From: Desulfovibrio sp. Huiquan2017
GTDB taxonomy: Bacteria > Desulfobacterota > Desulfovibrionia > Desulfovibrionales > Desulfovibrionaceae
Length of the DNA stretch: 64,000 bases
Direction of reading: 5' to 3'
NCBI RefSeq assembly: GCF_017351175.1
Contig: NZ_JAFMPN010000017.1
Coordinates: 35,577-99,576 of the forward strand
The notes below the pieces were generated by a model that had not been told where the DNA came from, did no database searches, and was given only the letters and a program-made list of their open reading frames with translations. Made by a program: the position numbers and the translations under genes. Of the stretch, positions 8,273 to 18,472 are shown piece by piece; position 1 is the first letter of the stretch; every line of letters starts with the position of its first letter.

Positions 8273-9184
8273 GTGAACACCCGCACTCTTCGCGCCGACG
8301 TCTTGCTTTTCCTCACCGCCGCCATCTGGGGCCTGGCCTTCGTGGCTCAGCGCGTGGGCATGGAGCACGTCGGTCCCCTGACCTTCAACGGCATCCGTTT
8401 CGCCCTTGGGGCGCTGGCTTTGGTCCCGCTTACCCTGGTTCTGGAGAAACGGCGGGCGTCCGGCCTCATCGGCGTGGACCGCAGGCGCACGATCGTCGGC
8501 GGCGGACTGCTTGGCCTGGCCTTGTTCATCGGGGCTTCCCTGCAGCAGATCGGCCTGGCCGGTCCGCAATTGGCCGGGTTTGGCCTGGAGGCGTCCACCG
8601 CCGGGAAGGCCGGGTTCATCACCGGACTGTACGTGGTCCTGGTGCCCCTCTTCGGCCTGTTCCTGGCCCAGCGCCCGGGCTGGGGAACCTGGGTCGGCGC
8701 GGCCCTGGCCGTGACCGGCATGTACCTGCTCTCCGTGACCTCGGGCCTGGCCATCTCCTTCGGCGACCTGCTGGTGTTCATCGGCGCATTCTTCTGGGCG
8801 GGCCACGTTCTGCTCGTGGGCAAACTTTCGCCCGGCCTGGACGCGGTGGACGCCGTCAAGTTGTCCGCCATCCAGTTTGCGGTCTGCGCGGTCCTTTCGC
8901 TCGTCGGTGCGGCCGCCACCGAGGAGGCCACCCTGGCCGGCATCGCCGGAGCGGGTCCGGCCATCCTCTACGGCGGCCTCATGTCCGTGGGCGTGGCCTA
9001 CACCCTCCAGATCATCGCCCAGCGCGACGCCCAGCCCGCCCACGCGGCCATCATCCTCAGCCTGGAGTCGGTCTTCGCCGCCATCGGCGGGTGGCTCATG
9101 CTCGGCGAGGTCCTGACCGCCCGGGGCCTGACGGGGTGCGCCCTGATGCTGGCGGGCATGCTGCTCAGTCAGTTGAAGCCGTAA
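8273..9184 (+). CDS. EamA/DMT superfamily transporter
   Basis: A 303-residue inner-membrane protein with about ten hydrophobic segments in two EamA repeats. The first repeat begins LFLTAAIWGLAFVAQRVGM and the second begins near LLVFIGAFFWAGHVLLVG; the family-typical end of the second repeat reads LSLESVFAAIGGWLMLGEVL. These drug/metabolite transporters export or import small solutes by a secondary mechanism; the substrate cannot be assigned. It starts at GTG 8 nt after AAGGAG. It is followed 104 nt later by selD. Confidence 0.88.
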   Translation: MNTRTLRADVLLFLTAAIWGLAFVAQRVGMEHVGPLTFNGIRFALGALALVPLTLVLEKRRASGLIGVDRRRTIVGGGLLGLALFIGASLQQIGLAGPQLAGFGLEASTAGKAGFITGLYVVLVPLFGLFLAQRPGWGTWVGAALAVTGMYLLSVTSGLAISFGDLLVFIGAFFWAGHVLLVGKLSPGLDAVDAVKLSAIQFAVCAVLSLVGAAATEEATLAGIAGAGPAILYGGLMSVGVAYTLQIIAQRDAQPAHAAIILSLESVFAAIGGWLMLGEVLTARGLTGCALMLAGMLLSQLKP

Positions 9185-9288
9185 CCCCCCCCCGGTCCTT
9201 TCAGGGGCGCTTCACGCGGAAAAGACTGCCGTCCCGTGGCCCTTTCCCTTCCTTCCCGGCTCTGGTAGGAGATTCTCAAGGAGAAGCC

Positions 9289-10338
9289 ATGGAAAAGTTG
9301 AAACTGGTCCAGATGGTCAAAGCCGCGGGCTGAGCGGCTAAGATCACTCCAGGGGACCTGGAGATCGCACTTTCGGGCCTGGGGGTCCGACCTGATGACC
9401 GCGTGCTCGCCGGAGGTCCCGGCGATAACGAGGACGCCGCTATTTTGTCTTTTCCTCCGGGTAAGGCTCTGGTCCAGACCGTGGATTTCTTCACCCCCGT
9501 GGTCAACGATCCCTACAAGTTCGGGCGTATAGCCGCGGCCAACGCCCTGTCCGACGTCTATGCCATGGGCGGCGAGCCGTGGGCGGCCATGAACATCGTC
9601 TGTTTCCCGGCGGACAAGCTGCCCATGTCGGTGCTGGCCGAGGTGCTGCGCGGCGGCAAGGATACCGTGGAGGAGGCGGGCGCGGTGCCCAGCGGCGGGC
9701 ACAGCGTGGACGATCCGGAGATCAAGTACGGCCTGGCCGTATCCGGGGCCGTGGACCCGGACCGCTTCGCCTCGAACCGGGGCGTCCGGCCCGGCGACGT
9801 ACTGATCCTGACCAAGCCCATCGGCACGGGCGTGCTGGCCACGGCGGTCAAGGGCGAGATGCCCGGCTGCGATGCCATGGAGGACCTGCTTTTCGAGACC
9901 TGCGGCAGATTGAACAAAACCGGCGGCGCAATCATCCGCGAACTCGGCCTGACCGGGGCCACGGACATTACGGGCTTCGGCCTGGGCGGGCACATGATCG
10001 AGCTGGCCGAGGCCAGCCGCGTGGTGCTGGAGCTGCGCATGCGCGACGTGCCGCTCCTGCCCGGCGCCCTGGACATGGCCTCCATGGGACTTTTGCCCGC
10101 CGGATCCATCTGCAATCGCCGCCACTACCTGCCCAGGGTCAAGGTCGCCTCCGGGCTCGATCCCGTGCATTTCGACATGATGTTCGACGCCCAGACCTCG
10201 GGCGGCCTGCTCCTGGCCGTACCGCCGAAGCTCGTGGACCGGGCCGTGGCCATGCTCGAAGCTGCCGGGGAACCCGCCGCCTTGGTGGGCCGGGCGCTGT
10301 CCGCCGGTCCGGGGGACCCGCCCCTGGCCATCGTTTAA
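9289..10338 (+). CDS. selD: Selenide, water dikinase, itself a selenoprotein
   Basis: SelD makes selenophosphate from selenide and ATP for selenocysteine and selenouridine synthesis. The start (MEKLKLVQMVKAAG) follows CAAGGAG. Codon 15 is TGA at 9331-9333, at the catalytic Cys/Sec position of SelD, and the frame continues as AAKITPGDLEIALSGLG to a normal 349-residue end. Other SelD signatures follow: ALSDVYAMGG, GGHSVDDPEIKYGLAV, DITGFGLGGHM and TSGGLLLAV. Gene callers that stop at TGA would truncate it to about 310 residues. A hairpin suited to be a SECIS follows the TGA. The stop overlaps the convergent kinase gene by 3 nt. Confidence 0.93.
9342..9366 (+). promoter_or_regulatory. Probable bacterial SECIS element in selD
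   Basis: Starting 9 nt after the in-frame TGA, a stem CTCCAGG/CCTGGAG (9347-9353 with 9357-9363) closes a GGA loop and is extended by GAT/ATC with a two-base bulge. Bacterial SECIS hairpins sit at this distance inside the coding region and bind SelB. SelB specificity cannot be judged from sequence. Confidence 0.65.
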
Positions 10339-13300
10339 GATCGGAGTTCGTCGAGGACCCGCTCGATTTCCTGCTGCAGGGTGTCGATCTCGAACGGCTT
10401 GGATACGTACCCGTTCATACCCGCCTTGATGAAACGGTCGCGATCGCCCTGCATGGCGTGGGCGGTCAGGGCGATGACCGGGATACCCAGCTTCAGGTCG
10501 TTGCGCAGGACCTTGGTGGTGGCCACGCCGTCCAGGCCGGGCATCTGGATGTCCGACAGGAAGAGGTCGAAGGACCGTTCCCGCAATACCCGCAGGGCCT
10601 CCTCGCCGCTGCTCACGCACTCGGCCCGGTGGCCGAGCTTTTCCAGAATGCGCTGGATGACCACTCGGTTGACCCGCTCGTCTTCGGCCACCAGGATGGA
10701 CAGGCCGCCGTTTCCCGAAGCCGCCGCCGGAACGAGGCCCGGGCAGTCCGGCGGTTCGGCGGTTCGGGCGTTGATGGTGAAGAAGATGCTGGTTCCTTCC
10801 CCTTCCTCGGTGTCCACGCTGATGGAACCGCCCATGAGCGCGACCAGCCGCCGGACGATGCCCAACCCCAGGCCGGTGCCCTGGTATTTGCGGGTGGAGG
10901 AGCCGTCCACCTGGGTGAAGGGGTCGAAGATGCTGTCCACCTTGTCCCGGGGAATGCCGATGCCCGTGTCCGTGACTTGGAAGAGCAGGCGGACCGAACC
11001 GTCCTCGGCCACGGGGGAGAGCGGATAGGCGCGGACTTCGATGGAGCCGGTCTCGGTGAATTTGACCGCGTTGCCCACCAGGTTGAACAGAATCTGCCGC
11101 AGCCGCCCTTTGTCGGCCACGAAATGCCGGGGCAGGGACGCGTCGATCTTCCACGTCATGGCCACGCCGTGCTCCTTCGCCGGATGGCGGAAGGTGGCGA
11201 CCACCTGGTCCAGGACCTCGCCCAGTTCGAAGGGGATCGCCTCCAGCTCCAGCTTGCCCGATTCCACCTTGGACAGGTCCAGGATGTCGTTGAGCACCTG
11301 AAGCAGGCTTCGTCCCGAATTCAGGGCCGTCTCCAGATAATCCCGCTGGATGGGCGCCAACTCGCTCATCTGCATGAGCTGGAGCATGCCGAGCAGTCCG
11401 TTGAGGGGAGTGCGGATTTCGTGGCTCATGTTGGCCAGGAATTCGTTTTTGGCCAGGCTGGCCGCCTCGGCCTTGGTCATGGCCTGCTCCAACTCGGCCG
11501 CCAAGGTCTTGAGTTCGGTGATGTCCGCGGCCATGTGCATGTGCACCAGGCGTCCCTCCAGCCAGCGGATGGCCCGGTCGTGATTGAGATGCCAGCGCCC
11601 GAATTTCTCATTGTAGCGCTCCGAGACCAGGGTGCCCACGGGTTCGCCGTCCTCGCCCACCAGGCTGGACTTGGAACAGCCCTGGCTGGTCGCGTCCTCC
11701 TCCGCCGCGCCGTAATGGTCGCGCATGCTGGCGTTCATGAATAGAATTTCGTTGGTCTCAAGGTCGCTCACGTAAATTTCCGCGCTGATTCCGTCCAGGA
11801 TGTTCACCAGCCTTTCGTGGGCTTGCTTGACTTCGGTGATGTCCGCGATCATGGCGAACGCCCCGAGCAGTCTGCCGTCCTCGGCCATGAGCGGGGTGGA
11901 GGAGACCATACCCCAAATCTCGGATCCGTCTCGGCGCACGAAACGGCATTCGTACCGTTCGCGCAGGCCGACCTTGCGTTCCTTCATGCGCCGCAGGTTG
12001 TCCTCCCGGTCGGCCGGGGCCACGAAGTCGAACAGGCTTCTGCCGATGATCCGCTCCACCCGGCAGCCGAAGAAGTCGGCTACGATCTTGTTGGCGTAGG
12101 TGATGACCTGGTTGGCGTCCAGGCCGAGGATACCTTCGTTGGCCGTCTCCACGATGAGCCGGTATTGTTCCTGGGTTTTCTTGCGCGCTTCCTCGGCGAA
12201 GCGGGCCTCGGTCACGTCCCGGCCGTACACGGCGATGGCCGTGGTTTTCTCGCCGTCCAGCACCGGATAGATGACCCCGTTGAGAATCTTCCCGGACCAG
12301 ACCGTCTGTTCGGTCTGGGGAACGCCCGCTTCCATTGCCCGGCGGAAGGTGTCGCGGACCGTGGCGTGCATGTTTTCCGGCACGAAATCGAAGACGTTCC
12401 GCCCGATGGCCTCTTCGCTGGGCCGCCCCAGGAAACGGGCCATGTTCCGGTTCATGGCCAGGACCGTGCCATCCACTTTGAACAGCCCCACCGCATCCTC
12501 GGTGGCGTTGATCATGGCCTGGAGGAAATGTTCGCTGGTGCGCAGCCGCTCCTCGATGAGCTTGCGTTCCGAGATGTCCCGCGTGGTCCCGATGAAGCCC
12601 ACGGGATTGCCGTCCCCGTCCAGCAGGCGTCGAGCCATGGATTCGCCCCAGACCAGGGAGCCGTCCTTTTTCCGGAGCTGCATTTCCAGCCGGATGCAGG
12701 GGGCGGAGTCGCCGTTGGCCTTCGCCTCGGCGCTGCGTTTTTTCCACGCGTCCCAGTTCGCGGCCAGGGATTCCGGGGGGATGCCCTCCTTGAAACGCAT
12801 GCCGAGCATTTCCTCGGGCTTGAACCCCCGGAAGCGCTCCACGGACGGGCTGACGTAGGTGTAGCGGTGGTTGTTGTCCATGGTCCAGATGACGTCGGTC
12901 GCGTTCTCGGCCAGGAACCGGTATTTTTCCAAGTTGTCGCGGGCCCGATTCTCGGCGGAACGCCGGTCGGTGATGTCGCGGAAGATGCCCCACAGGGACA
13001 CTGGGTCACCCGACTTGTCGTGCTGAAGTCGGCAACTGACCTGGATCAGCAATTCCCGGCCGTCGGCGGTGAGCAGGCCCTTTTCCTTTTCGTGGGAGGA
13101 CTTGCCGGATTCAATCAGGAGGCGGATGGACTCGCGCTCGCTTTCGCGTTCGCGCTCGGGCGTGAAATCGAGCACGCTTTTGCCGATCACGTCCTTCCGG
13201 GCATGGCCGACCATGTCGCAGAAGGTCGTGTTGGCCTCAAGGATGATCCCCGTGATGTCGGCCTTGACCACGCCGTCGCCCAAGGCCTCGCATAATTCCT

Positions 13301-13409
13301 TGAAACAGGCGGGATCAATGAAGGATTCACCCCAACCTGGCTGGGGCGATTGATCGGGCGCCTCTTCGGCTTGTGCGTTGACGCTAGGCTCGTTTATAAA
13401 TTTTTTCAT
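10335..13409 (-). CDS. Multi-PAS hybrid sensor histidine kinase
   Basis: A 1024-residue cytoplasmic sensor with no membrane segments. It has five PAS-type domains (roughly residues 35-150, 160-285, 290-410, 415-535 and 540-640), several ending in PAC-like DITD/DISE/DVTE motifs. Next come a HisKA domain with phospho-acceptor His663 in [11 protein letters not shown], an ATPase domain with VTDTGIGIP and GTGLGLGIV, and a C-terminal receiver domain with Asp953 in [11 protein letters not shown]. It should autophosphorylate and pass phosphate to its own receiver. No HPt or DNA-binding partner lies nearby, so its output is unknown. Stacked PAS domains suggest redox or small-ligand sensing. Confidence 0.9.
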   Translation of the reverse strand: MKKFINEPSVNAQAEEAPDQSPQPGWGESFIDPACFKELCEALGDGVVKADITGIILEANTTFCDMVGHARKDVIGKSVLDFTPERERESERESIRLLIESGKSSHEKEKGLLTADGRELLIQVSCRLQHDKSGDPVSLWGIFRDITDRRSAENRARDNLEKYRFLAENATDVIWTMDNNHRYTYVSPSVERFRGFKPEEMLGMRFKEGIPPESLAANWDAWKKRSAEAKANGDSAPCIRLEMQLRKKDGSLVWGESMARRLLDGDGNPVGFIGTTRDISERKLIEERLRTSEHFLQAMINATEDAVGLFKVDGTVLAMNRNMARFLGRPSEEAIGRNVFDFVPENMHATVRDTFRRAMEAGVPQTEQTVWSGKILNGVIYPVLDGEKTTAIAVYGRDVTEARFAEEARKKTQEQYRLIVETANEGILGLDANQVITYANKIVADFFGCRVERIIGRSLFDFVAPADREDNLRRMKERKVGLRERYECRFVRRDGSEIWGMVSSTPLMAEDGRLLGAFAMIADITEVKQAHERLVNILDGISAEIYVSDLETNEILFMNASMRDHYGAAEEDATSQGCSKSSLVGEDGEPVGTLVSERYNEKFGRWHLNHDRAIRWLEGRLVHMHMAADITELKTLAAELEQAMTKAEAASLAKNEFLANMSHEIRTPLNGLLGMLQLMQMSELAPIQRDYLETALNSGRSLLQVLNDILDLSKVESGKLELEAIPFELGEVLDQVVATFRHPAKEHGVAMTWKIDASLPRHFVADKGRLRQILFNLVGNAVKFTETGSIEVRAYPLSPVAEDGSVRLLFQVTDTGIGIPRDKVDSIFDPFTQVDGSSTRKYQGTGLGLGIVRRLVALMGGSISVDTEEGEGTSIFFTINARTAEPPDCPGLVPAAASGNGGLSILVAEDERVNRVVIQRILEKLGHRAECVSSGEEALRVLRERSFDLFLSDIQMPGLDGVATTKVLRNDLKLGIPVIALTAHAMQGDRDRFIKAGMNGYVSKPFEIDTLQQEIERVLDELRS

Positions 13410-13597
13410 ATGGCGATACCTGACTTTTACTGGATCCCACAGGTTTTTTCCACTTAAAACACTATAGCGGTTTTACCTCGGGTAGCACCCGGAGTCGACG
13501 GCAAGCAGGCTGGCGGCGTCGCGTCCCGCGTGGCCGTGCCCAGCCTCCGGCCGACCGGCTGTTGTATGGTCGCGCCGGTCCATCGCGTGGCGGCGAA

Positions 13598-14173
13598 TCA
13601 AGCGGGGTTTTTCCCCAGCGTCCGGGCCAGGCGCAAGAGCCATGCGGTCCAGCGGCGGCATTCGGGGGCGTCGTGGTTCGCGGACAGAGGGTTCATGAAG
13701 CCGTGGCCCGCACGGGCCTGGCGGCAGGTGACCAGGGGGAGGGCCGCGAGATCGGCGGCCAGGGCGGCCACGTCGAAGCGGGGTTCGAAGGCGGGAAAGA
13801 TCAGGTCCACGGGCGCGCGCGGAATCAGGCCGGTCATGGTCCGGATGGCCGAGCCGTAGAAGCAGCAGGCGTGGAGTATGGGGATGTTTTCGGCGCAGGC
13901 GGCCCAGGCGGCTGCGGCTCCGGCGCTGAAGCCCGCCAGCAGGACCGGATCGGCACCCTTTGCCGCCAGCTCGGTCACCCGGTGGGCGTAGGGGGCAAGG
14001 CCGCCTTGTTTCCGGTAGGCGACATAGGCCGTGCCCTCGTCGGGGAAGCGCGGGTCGCGGCCGTCGTAGGGATCGGCCACGGTCACCCGGCGGGCGTGGG
14101 GGCGCAGTTGGGCCGCGAGTTCGTCCACATGCGGGGTGCGCCCCCAGATTTCGGTGGCCAGAATGATGTCCAC
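13598..14173 (-). CDS. Dienelactone hydrolase-like alpha/beta hydrolase
   Basis: The product is 191 residues if started at GTG 14173, preceded by AAAGGAG; a longer frame exists but lacks such a site. The start VDIILATEIWGRTPHVDEL fits a short alpha/beta hydrolase. The nucleophile elbow appears as GFSAGAAAAW (Ser), and a late GHGFMNP supplies the catalytic His region, as in dienelactone-hydrolase-family proteins. The Asp is not pinned down. Substrate unknown. It lies upstream of the multi-PAS kinase and downstream of the peroxiredoxin, separated from the latter by a strong terminator, so it is probably transcribed alone. Confidence 0.7.
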   Translation of the reverse strand: MDIILATEIWGRTPHVDELAAQLRPHARRVTVADPYDGRDPRFPDEGTAYVAYRKQGGLAPYAHRVTELAAKGADPVLLAGFSAGAAAAWAACAENIPILHACCFYGSAIRTMTGLIPRAPVDLIFPAFEPRFDVAALAADLAALPLVTCRQARAGHGFMNPLSANHDAPECRRWTAWLLRLARTLGKNPA

Positions 14174-14233
14174 GAGGGCTCCTTTGCGGTTGCGGGAACA
14201 GCGTACATAGGCCGTGCGGCTCGGGCCCGCAAC

Positions 14234-14269
14234 AAAAACGGCGCCCCCGCCGGACAATCCGGCGGGGGC
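14234..14269 (-). terminator. Strong terminator after the peroxiredoxin gene
   Basis: A perfect 12-bp stem, GCCCCCGCCGGA (14243-14254) with TCCGGCGGGGGC (14258-14269), closes a CAA loop. On the minus strand it is followed by GCCGTTTTT, giving a U-tract. Confidence 0.85.
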
Positions 14270-14310
14270 GGGGTATGCAACAGGTCAGCGAGAGTGTGAG
14301 ATCGCTGCCG

Positions 14311-14949
14311 CTAGTCGATGGGGTTGAGGGCTTCGTAGACCTTGCCGACCATCCCGTCGTTGGGGGTCAGAGTCTTTTCGCCGGGGGTCCACTTGGCCGG
14401 GCAGACCTCGGCCGGGTGCTCGATGAGGTAGGTGTTGGCCTCCACCTTGCGGACCAGTTCGTCGGCGTTGCGGCCCACGTTGTAGAAGTTGATCTCGGAG
14501 GAGACAAGCACGCCTTCGGGGTTGATGACGAAGGTGCCGCGCAGGGCCAGGCCGGTGTCGTAGTCCCAGACGTCGAAGAATCGGGAGACCTCGCCGGTCG
14601 GGTCGGAACCCATCTTGAAGCGGACGTTTTCCAGCAGCCGCTCGGAGGTCTTCCAGGCCATGTGCGAGTACTTGGTGTCCGTGGACACGGAGATGACTTC
14701 GGCTCCGAGCTTTTGCAGATCCTCGTAGCGGGTGGCCAGGTCGGCCAGCTCGGTGGGGCAGACAAAGGTGAAGTCGGCCGGGTAGAAGAACAGGATGGCC
14801 CATTTGCCTTCCTTGCGCAGCGCGCCCAGGTTCACGTCAACGAAGCCGCCCTCGGTGGGGTCGAAGGCTTCCAGGGTAAATTCGGGTACGGGCTGGCCCA
14901 CTTTGGCGAAATCAGGCATGGTGTCGTTGGTATCGAATTCTTCGCTCAT
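14311..14949 (-). CDS. Typical 2-Cys peroxiredoxin (AhpC/Prx family)
   Basis: A 212-residue thiol peroxidase that reduces hydrogen and organic peroxides in the cytoplasm. The peroxidatic Cys64 lies in FYPADFTFVCPTEL and the resolving Cys183 in EVCPAKWTPG, the pattern of typical 2-Cys dimers. The first residues (MSEEFDTNDTMPDFAKVG) precede the thioredoxin fold. An AAAGGGG site lies just before the ATG. No AhpF or thioredoxin reductase is adjacent, so the reductant is encoded elsewhere; rubredoxin- or thioredoxin-linked reduction is common in sulfate reducers. It is divergent from the M16 protease. Confidence 0.93.
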   Translation of the reverse strand: MSEEFDTNDTMPDFAKVGQPVPEFTLEAFDPTEGGFVDVNLGALRKEGKWAILFFYPADFTFVCPTELADLATRYEDLQKLGAEVISVSTDTKYSHMAWKTSERLLENVRFKMGSDPTGEVSRFFDVWDYDTGLALRGTFVINPEGVLVSSEINFYNVGRNADELVRKVEANTYLIEHPAEVCPAKWTPGEKTLTPNDGMVGKVYEALNPID

Positions 14950-15063
14950 ATTAATTCCCCTTTCTTTTGGAGATGTTGAAATTTTTATAGGAATGATTAC
15001 CGTTTTCAAGACACTAAGGGCGAGCGGGCCCGTCGTCAAGTGTTTTTTGCTGTTTTCTCCACT

Positions 15064-15092
15064 TTGCCCAGCGGGGCGTGGTGGTGTATATA
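15064..15092 (+). promoter_or_regulatory. Predicted sigma-70 promoter of the M16 protease
   Basis: TTGCCC (15064) and TATATA (15087) are separated by exactly 17 nt, about 72 nt before the protease start. Confidence 0.45.
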
Positions 15093-15163
15093 CGATGTTT
15101 CCCGCCGGGCGGCCCGCGCGTTGCCCGGCTTTCGCCACGATACAAATATAAAAGAGAGCGTTT

Positions 15164-18070
15164 ATGACTTTCGGCTTTACCAAGATACGGGAAATGGAAA
15201 TCGCGGAGCTGGCCAGCACCGCCGTGGTCTACCGCCACGACAAGACCGGGGCGCGCCTGCTGTCCATGATCAACGACGACGAAAACAAGGTCTTCGGCAT
15301 ATCTTTCCGCACTCCGCCCGAGGATTCCACGGGCGTGGCCCACATCCTGGAGCACTCGGTGCTCTGCGGCTCGGACAAGTACCCTGTGAAGGAGCCGTTC
15401 GTGGAACTGCTCAAGGGATCGCTTCAGACATTTCTCAACGCCCTGACCTTTCCGGACAAGACCTGCTATCCCGTGGCTTCGGCCAACGTGCAGGATTTCT
15501 ACAATCTCATCGACGTCTACCTCGACGCGGTTTTTCATCCCCGGCTGACCGAAAACACCCTCAGGCAGGAAGGCTGGCACTACGAGATGGAAGCGCCCGA
15601 CCGCGACATGACCTACCGGGGCGTGGTCTTCAACGAGATGAAGGGCGTATACTCCTCGCCCGATTCCCTGCTCTTCGAGCTGTCGCAGCATTCGCTGTTC
15701 CCGGAGACCACCTACGGCTTGGATTCGGGCGGTGATCCGGCGGTCATCCCGGACCTTACCTTCGACAAGTTCATGGCCTTTCACCGCGACCATTACCATC
15801 CGTCCAACGGCTACGCCTTCTTCTACGGCGACGACGACCCGGAAAAGCGGCTGGAGATCCTGGACAAGGTCTTCTCGCAATACGAGCCCATCGACGTGGA
15901 GCGGACCCGCGTGCCGCTGCAACCGCGCTTCGACGAGGCCAAGACCCTGCGCAGGGGCTACCCGGCCTCGGACCGGCTGGCCAAGGGCATGTTCACGGTC
16001 AACTGGCTGCTGGCCGAGACCGCCGACGCCAATCTGAACCTGGCCCTGCACATCCTGGAGCACATCCTCATCGGGCTGCCCGGCTCGCCGCTGAAAAAGG
16101 CGCTGACCGACTCCGGCCTGGGTGACGATCTGGCGGGCGTGGGCCTGGAAGCCGACATGCGGCAGATGTTCTTTTCCGTGGGGCTCAAGGGCATGCACCC
16201 GGCCAACGCCGTCAAGGCGGAATCGGTCATCTTCCACACCATCAAGGACTTGGTCGAGAACGGCATCGACGCCCGGGACATCGAAGCGGCGGTCAATTCC
16301 GTGGAGTTTTCCCTGCGCGAAAACAACACCGGTTCCTACCCGCGCGGGCTGTCCCTCATGTTCCAGGCCCTGTCCACCTGGCTCTACGACGACGAGAACG
16401 AGGGCGATCCCCTGGCCCTGCTGCCCTTTGAGCAGCCCCTCAAGAATATCAAGAATTGGCTCGAAAACGGCGACAAAATCTTCGAGGAACTGCTGGCCCG
16501 GCTCTTCCTGCACAATCCGCACAGGACGACCGTGCTCCTGGAACCGGACCACAAGCTGGCCCGCACCCAGGCCAAGGCCGAATCCGACCGGCTGAAGGCG
16601 GCCAAGGAGGCCATGACCCCGGAACGAATTCAGGCGGTCATCGACGAGGCGGCCGAGCTCAAGCGCCTTCAGGCCGCGCCCGACGCGCCCGAGGCCCTCA
16701 GGTCCATCCCGCGCCTGTCCGTGGCCGACCTGCCCGCCGAGAACCGGCCCATCCCCAGCGAACTGCGTACGCTCAAGGGGAGGGAGCTGCTCTTCCATGA
16801 CCTGCCCACCAATGGCATCGCCTATCTGGACTTTGGCTTCGATCTGTCGGTCATTCCGGACGAACTGCTGCCCTACGCCGGGATCTTCGGCCGCGCTCTG
16901 ACCGAGTCCGGCACCGCCAAGCGCGACTTCGTCGATCTGTCTCAGCGTATCGCCCGGACCTCGGGCGGCATCTGGGCCCAGCCCTTCGCCTCGCCCGTGC
17001 GCGATTCCGGGGACGCGGCGGCCCGGCTTTTCCTGCGCACCAAGGCCACGGGCGACAAGATCGCGCCCACCCTGGAGATCGTCACCGAAATCCTGACCTC
17101 GGCCAAGCTCGACAACAAGGAGCGCATCTCGCGCATCGTGGCCGAGGCCCGGGCCCGGGCCGAACAGCGCCTGGTCCCGTCCGGCCACATGATCGTGGCC
17201 ACGCGTCTGCGCGCCCGGACCCATGCGGCCCACGCCATGGACGAAGCCATGACCGGCCTGACCAATCTGTTCTTCCTGCGCGATCTGGAACGGCGCATCG
17301 AGGACGATTTCCGCAAGGTGGCGAAGGACCTGGAGCGGTTCCGCAAACTTTTGCTCAACCGCGGCACCCTGATCCTCAACGCCACCATGGACGCCGGCCT
17401 CTTCGCCCGGGCGGAATCCGAGCTTGGTGCGGTCGTCGAGGCCCTGCCCGGGGGCGACCCGGTTGCGGCCCCGCGCGTCATCCCGGCCTTGCCCGACCGC
17501 GAGGGGCTGGCCATCCCGGCCCAGGTCAATTACGTGGGCAAGGGATGCGGCCTGACCGAACACGGCATCGTCCTTACCGGCGCGGCCCAGGTGGTCAACA
17601 AGCTCGTCCGCACCGGCTATCTTTGGGAAAAGGTCCGCGTCCAGGGCGGGGCCTACGGCGCGTTCTGCATCATGGACCGCCTGGCCGGAGCCCTGGCCTT
17701 CGTCTCCTACCGCGATCCCAACGTGGCCGAGACCGTCAAGGCCTTCGACGGCCTGGCCGACTATCTTGAAACCGTGCGCGTCGACGGGGACGAACTGGAA
17801 AAATCCATCATCGGGGCCATCGGCGAGATCGACGCCTATCAACTGCCCGACGCCAAAGGCTTCACCGCCTTGGGCCGTTATCTGACCAACCAGGACGAAG
17901 GCTACCTGCAAGCCGTGCGCGAGCAGGCCCTGGCGGCCTCGGAGCAGGACTTCCGCGAACTGGCCCAGGCCGTGCGCGTGGTCGCCGAGAACGGTCATGT
18001 CTGCGTGCTCGGCGATTCCCTGGCCATGGAAAACAGCGGCCTGGACCTGGCCATTCAGCAGGTCTTGTAG
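15164..18070 (+). CDS. M16C zinc metalloprotease, PreP-like
   Basis: A 968-residue, four-domain pitrilysin-type peptidase of the presequence protease (PreP/M16C) group. The inverted zinc motif HxxEH is HILEH at residues 60-64, with the distal ligand in FNEMKGVYSS (Glu158). The full length and late conserved pieces (GGAYGAFCIMDR, VSYRDPNV) fit the closed-chamber architecture in which both halves contact short unfolded peptides. No signal peptide is visible, so it probably degrades peptides in the cytoplasm. It is monocistronic, with its own promoter, and is followed by family B and A repeats. Confidence 0.93.
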   Translation: MTFGFTKIREMEIAELASTAVVYRHDKTGARLLSMINDDENKVFGISFRTPPEDSTGVAHILEHSVLCGSDKYPVKEPFVELLKGSLQTFLNALTFPDKTCYPVASANVQDFYNLIDVYLDAVFHPRLTENTLRQEGWHYEMEAPDRDMTYRGVVFNEMKGVYSSPDSLLFELSQHSLFPETTYGLDSGGDPAVIPDLTFDKFMAFHRDHYHPSNGYAFFYGDDDPEKRLEILDKVFSQYEPIDVERTRVPLQPRFDEAKTLRRGYPASDRLAKGMFTVNWLLAETADANLNLALHILEHILIGLPGSPLKKALTDSGLGDDLAGVGLEADMRQMFFSVGLKGMHPANAVKAESVIFHTIKDLVENGIDARDIEAAVNSVEFSLRENNTGSYPRGLSLMFQALSTWLYDDENEGDPLALLPFEQPLKNIKNWLENGDKIFEELLARLFLHNPHRTTVLLEPDHKLARTQAKAESDRLKAAKEAMTPERIQAVIDEAAELKRLQAAPDAPEALRSIPRLSVADLPAENRPIPSELRTLKGRELLFHDLPTNGIAYLDFGFDLSVIPDELLPYAGIFGRALTESGTAKRDFVDLSQRIARTSGGIWAQPFASPVRDSGDAAARLFLRTKATGDKIAPTLEIVTEILTSAKLDNKERISRIVAEARARAEQRLVPSGHMIVATRLRARTHAAHAMDEAMTGLTNLFFLRDLERRIEDDFRKVAKDLERFRKLLLNRGTLILNATMDAGLFARAESELGAVVEALPGGDPVAAPRVIPALPDREGLAIPAQVNYVGKGCGLTEHGIVLTGAAQVVNKLVRTGYLWEKVRVQGGAYGAFCIMDRLAGALAFVSYRDPNVAETVKAFDGLADYLETVRVDGDELEKSIIGAIGEIDAYQLPDAKGFTALGRYLTNQDEGYLQAVREQALAASEQDFRELAQAVRVVAENGHVCVLGDSLAMENSGLDLAIQQVL

Positions 18071-18084
18071 AGAAGAATGTCTTG

Positions 18085-18140
18085 GGCGGCCGGGGAAGGG
18101 AGGGAAACCCCTTTGAAACGGGGTGTTCCCTCCCTTCCCC
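18085..18140 (-). repeat. Large hairpin, family B-like (reverse), after M16 gene
   Basis: A 15-bp perfect stem (18092-18106 with 18126-18140; arms GGGGAAGGGAGGGAA and its complement) is extended inward by ACCCC/GGGGT around TTTGAAAC. It is flanked by GGCGGCC on the left and AAAAAGTT about 15 nt to the right, the family B landmarks in reverse. It could terminate the protease transcript, although no U-tract follows. Confidence 0.6.
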
Positions 18141-18163
18141 CGGGCCCCCATTCCCAAAAAGTT

Positions 18164-18353
18164 GGGAACTATCCCCTTAACTCCCAGGGAAAAACCAGGC
18201 GCTGAAAGCCGCTTCGCGGCGAAAATCAAAATGATTTCGCCTCCGGCGGGCAAGGACTCGCGCCCTTGCATCCCGTTTTTGCGCCTTCGGCGCGATTTTT
18301 CCCCCACCACATGGCTTTTCGCCTGCAAAAAGGGCGTTAACTATATAAATCCC
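18164..18353 (+). repeat. Dispersed repeat family A, copy 2
   Basis: This copy is nearly identical to 32272-32460 and similar to 1658-1789 over the first 130 nt. With copy 3 it also shares an extension containing TTCGCCTGC and CTATATAAATC. It lies in the 402-nt gap between the convergent M16 and cytochrome genes. I see no coding gene in it. Confidence 0.8.
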
Positions 18354-18472
18354 AAAAGGTTGGGGCAATCAAGCTGTGCCTCGTCTGCCGGAGGCATCCC
18401 ATTCCGCCATGACAACCGCAAAAAAGGGCGCACCGTCACACGATGCGCCCTGTCGTTCGAGGTGGTCGGGCC

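Noticed and set aside
9331..9333. TGA in selD as a nonsense mutation or frameshift
   Set aside because: The stop lies exactly at the catalytic Sec/Cys position, homology resumes immediately in frame and a SECIS-like hairpin follows, so recoding is the better explanation.
13473..13661. 62-codon open frame between the hydrolase and kinase genes
   Set aside because: No ribosome site, no domain, and it overlaps the hydrolase 3' end in another frame.
15014..18328. Long open frame (over 1,000 codons) opposite the M16 protease
   Set aside because: It is a codon-bias shadow: high-GC third positions keep the opposite strand open. It has no recognisable domain and the protease on the plus strand has complete motifs.
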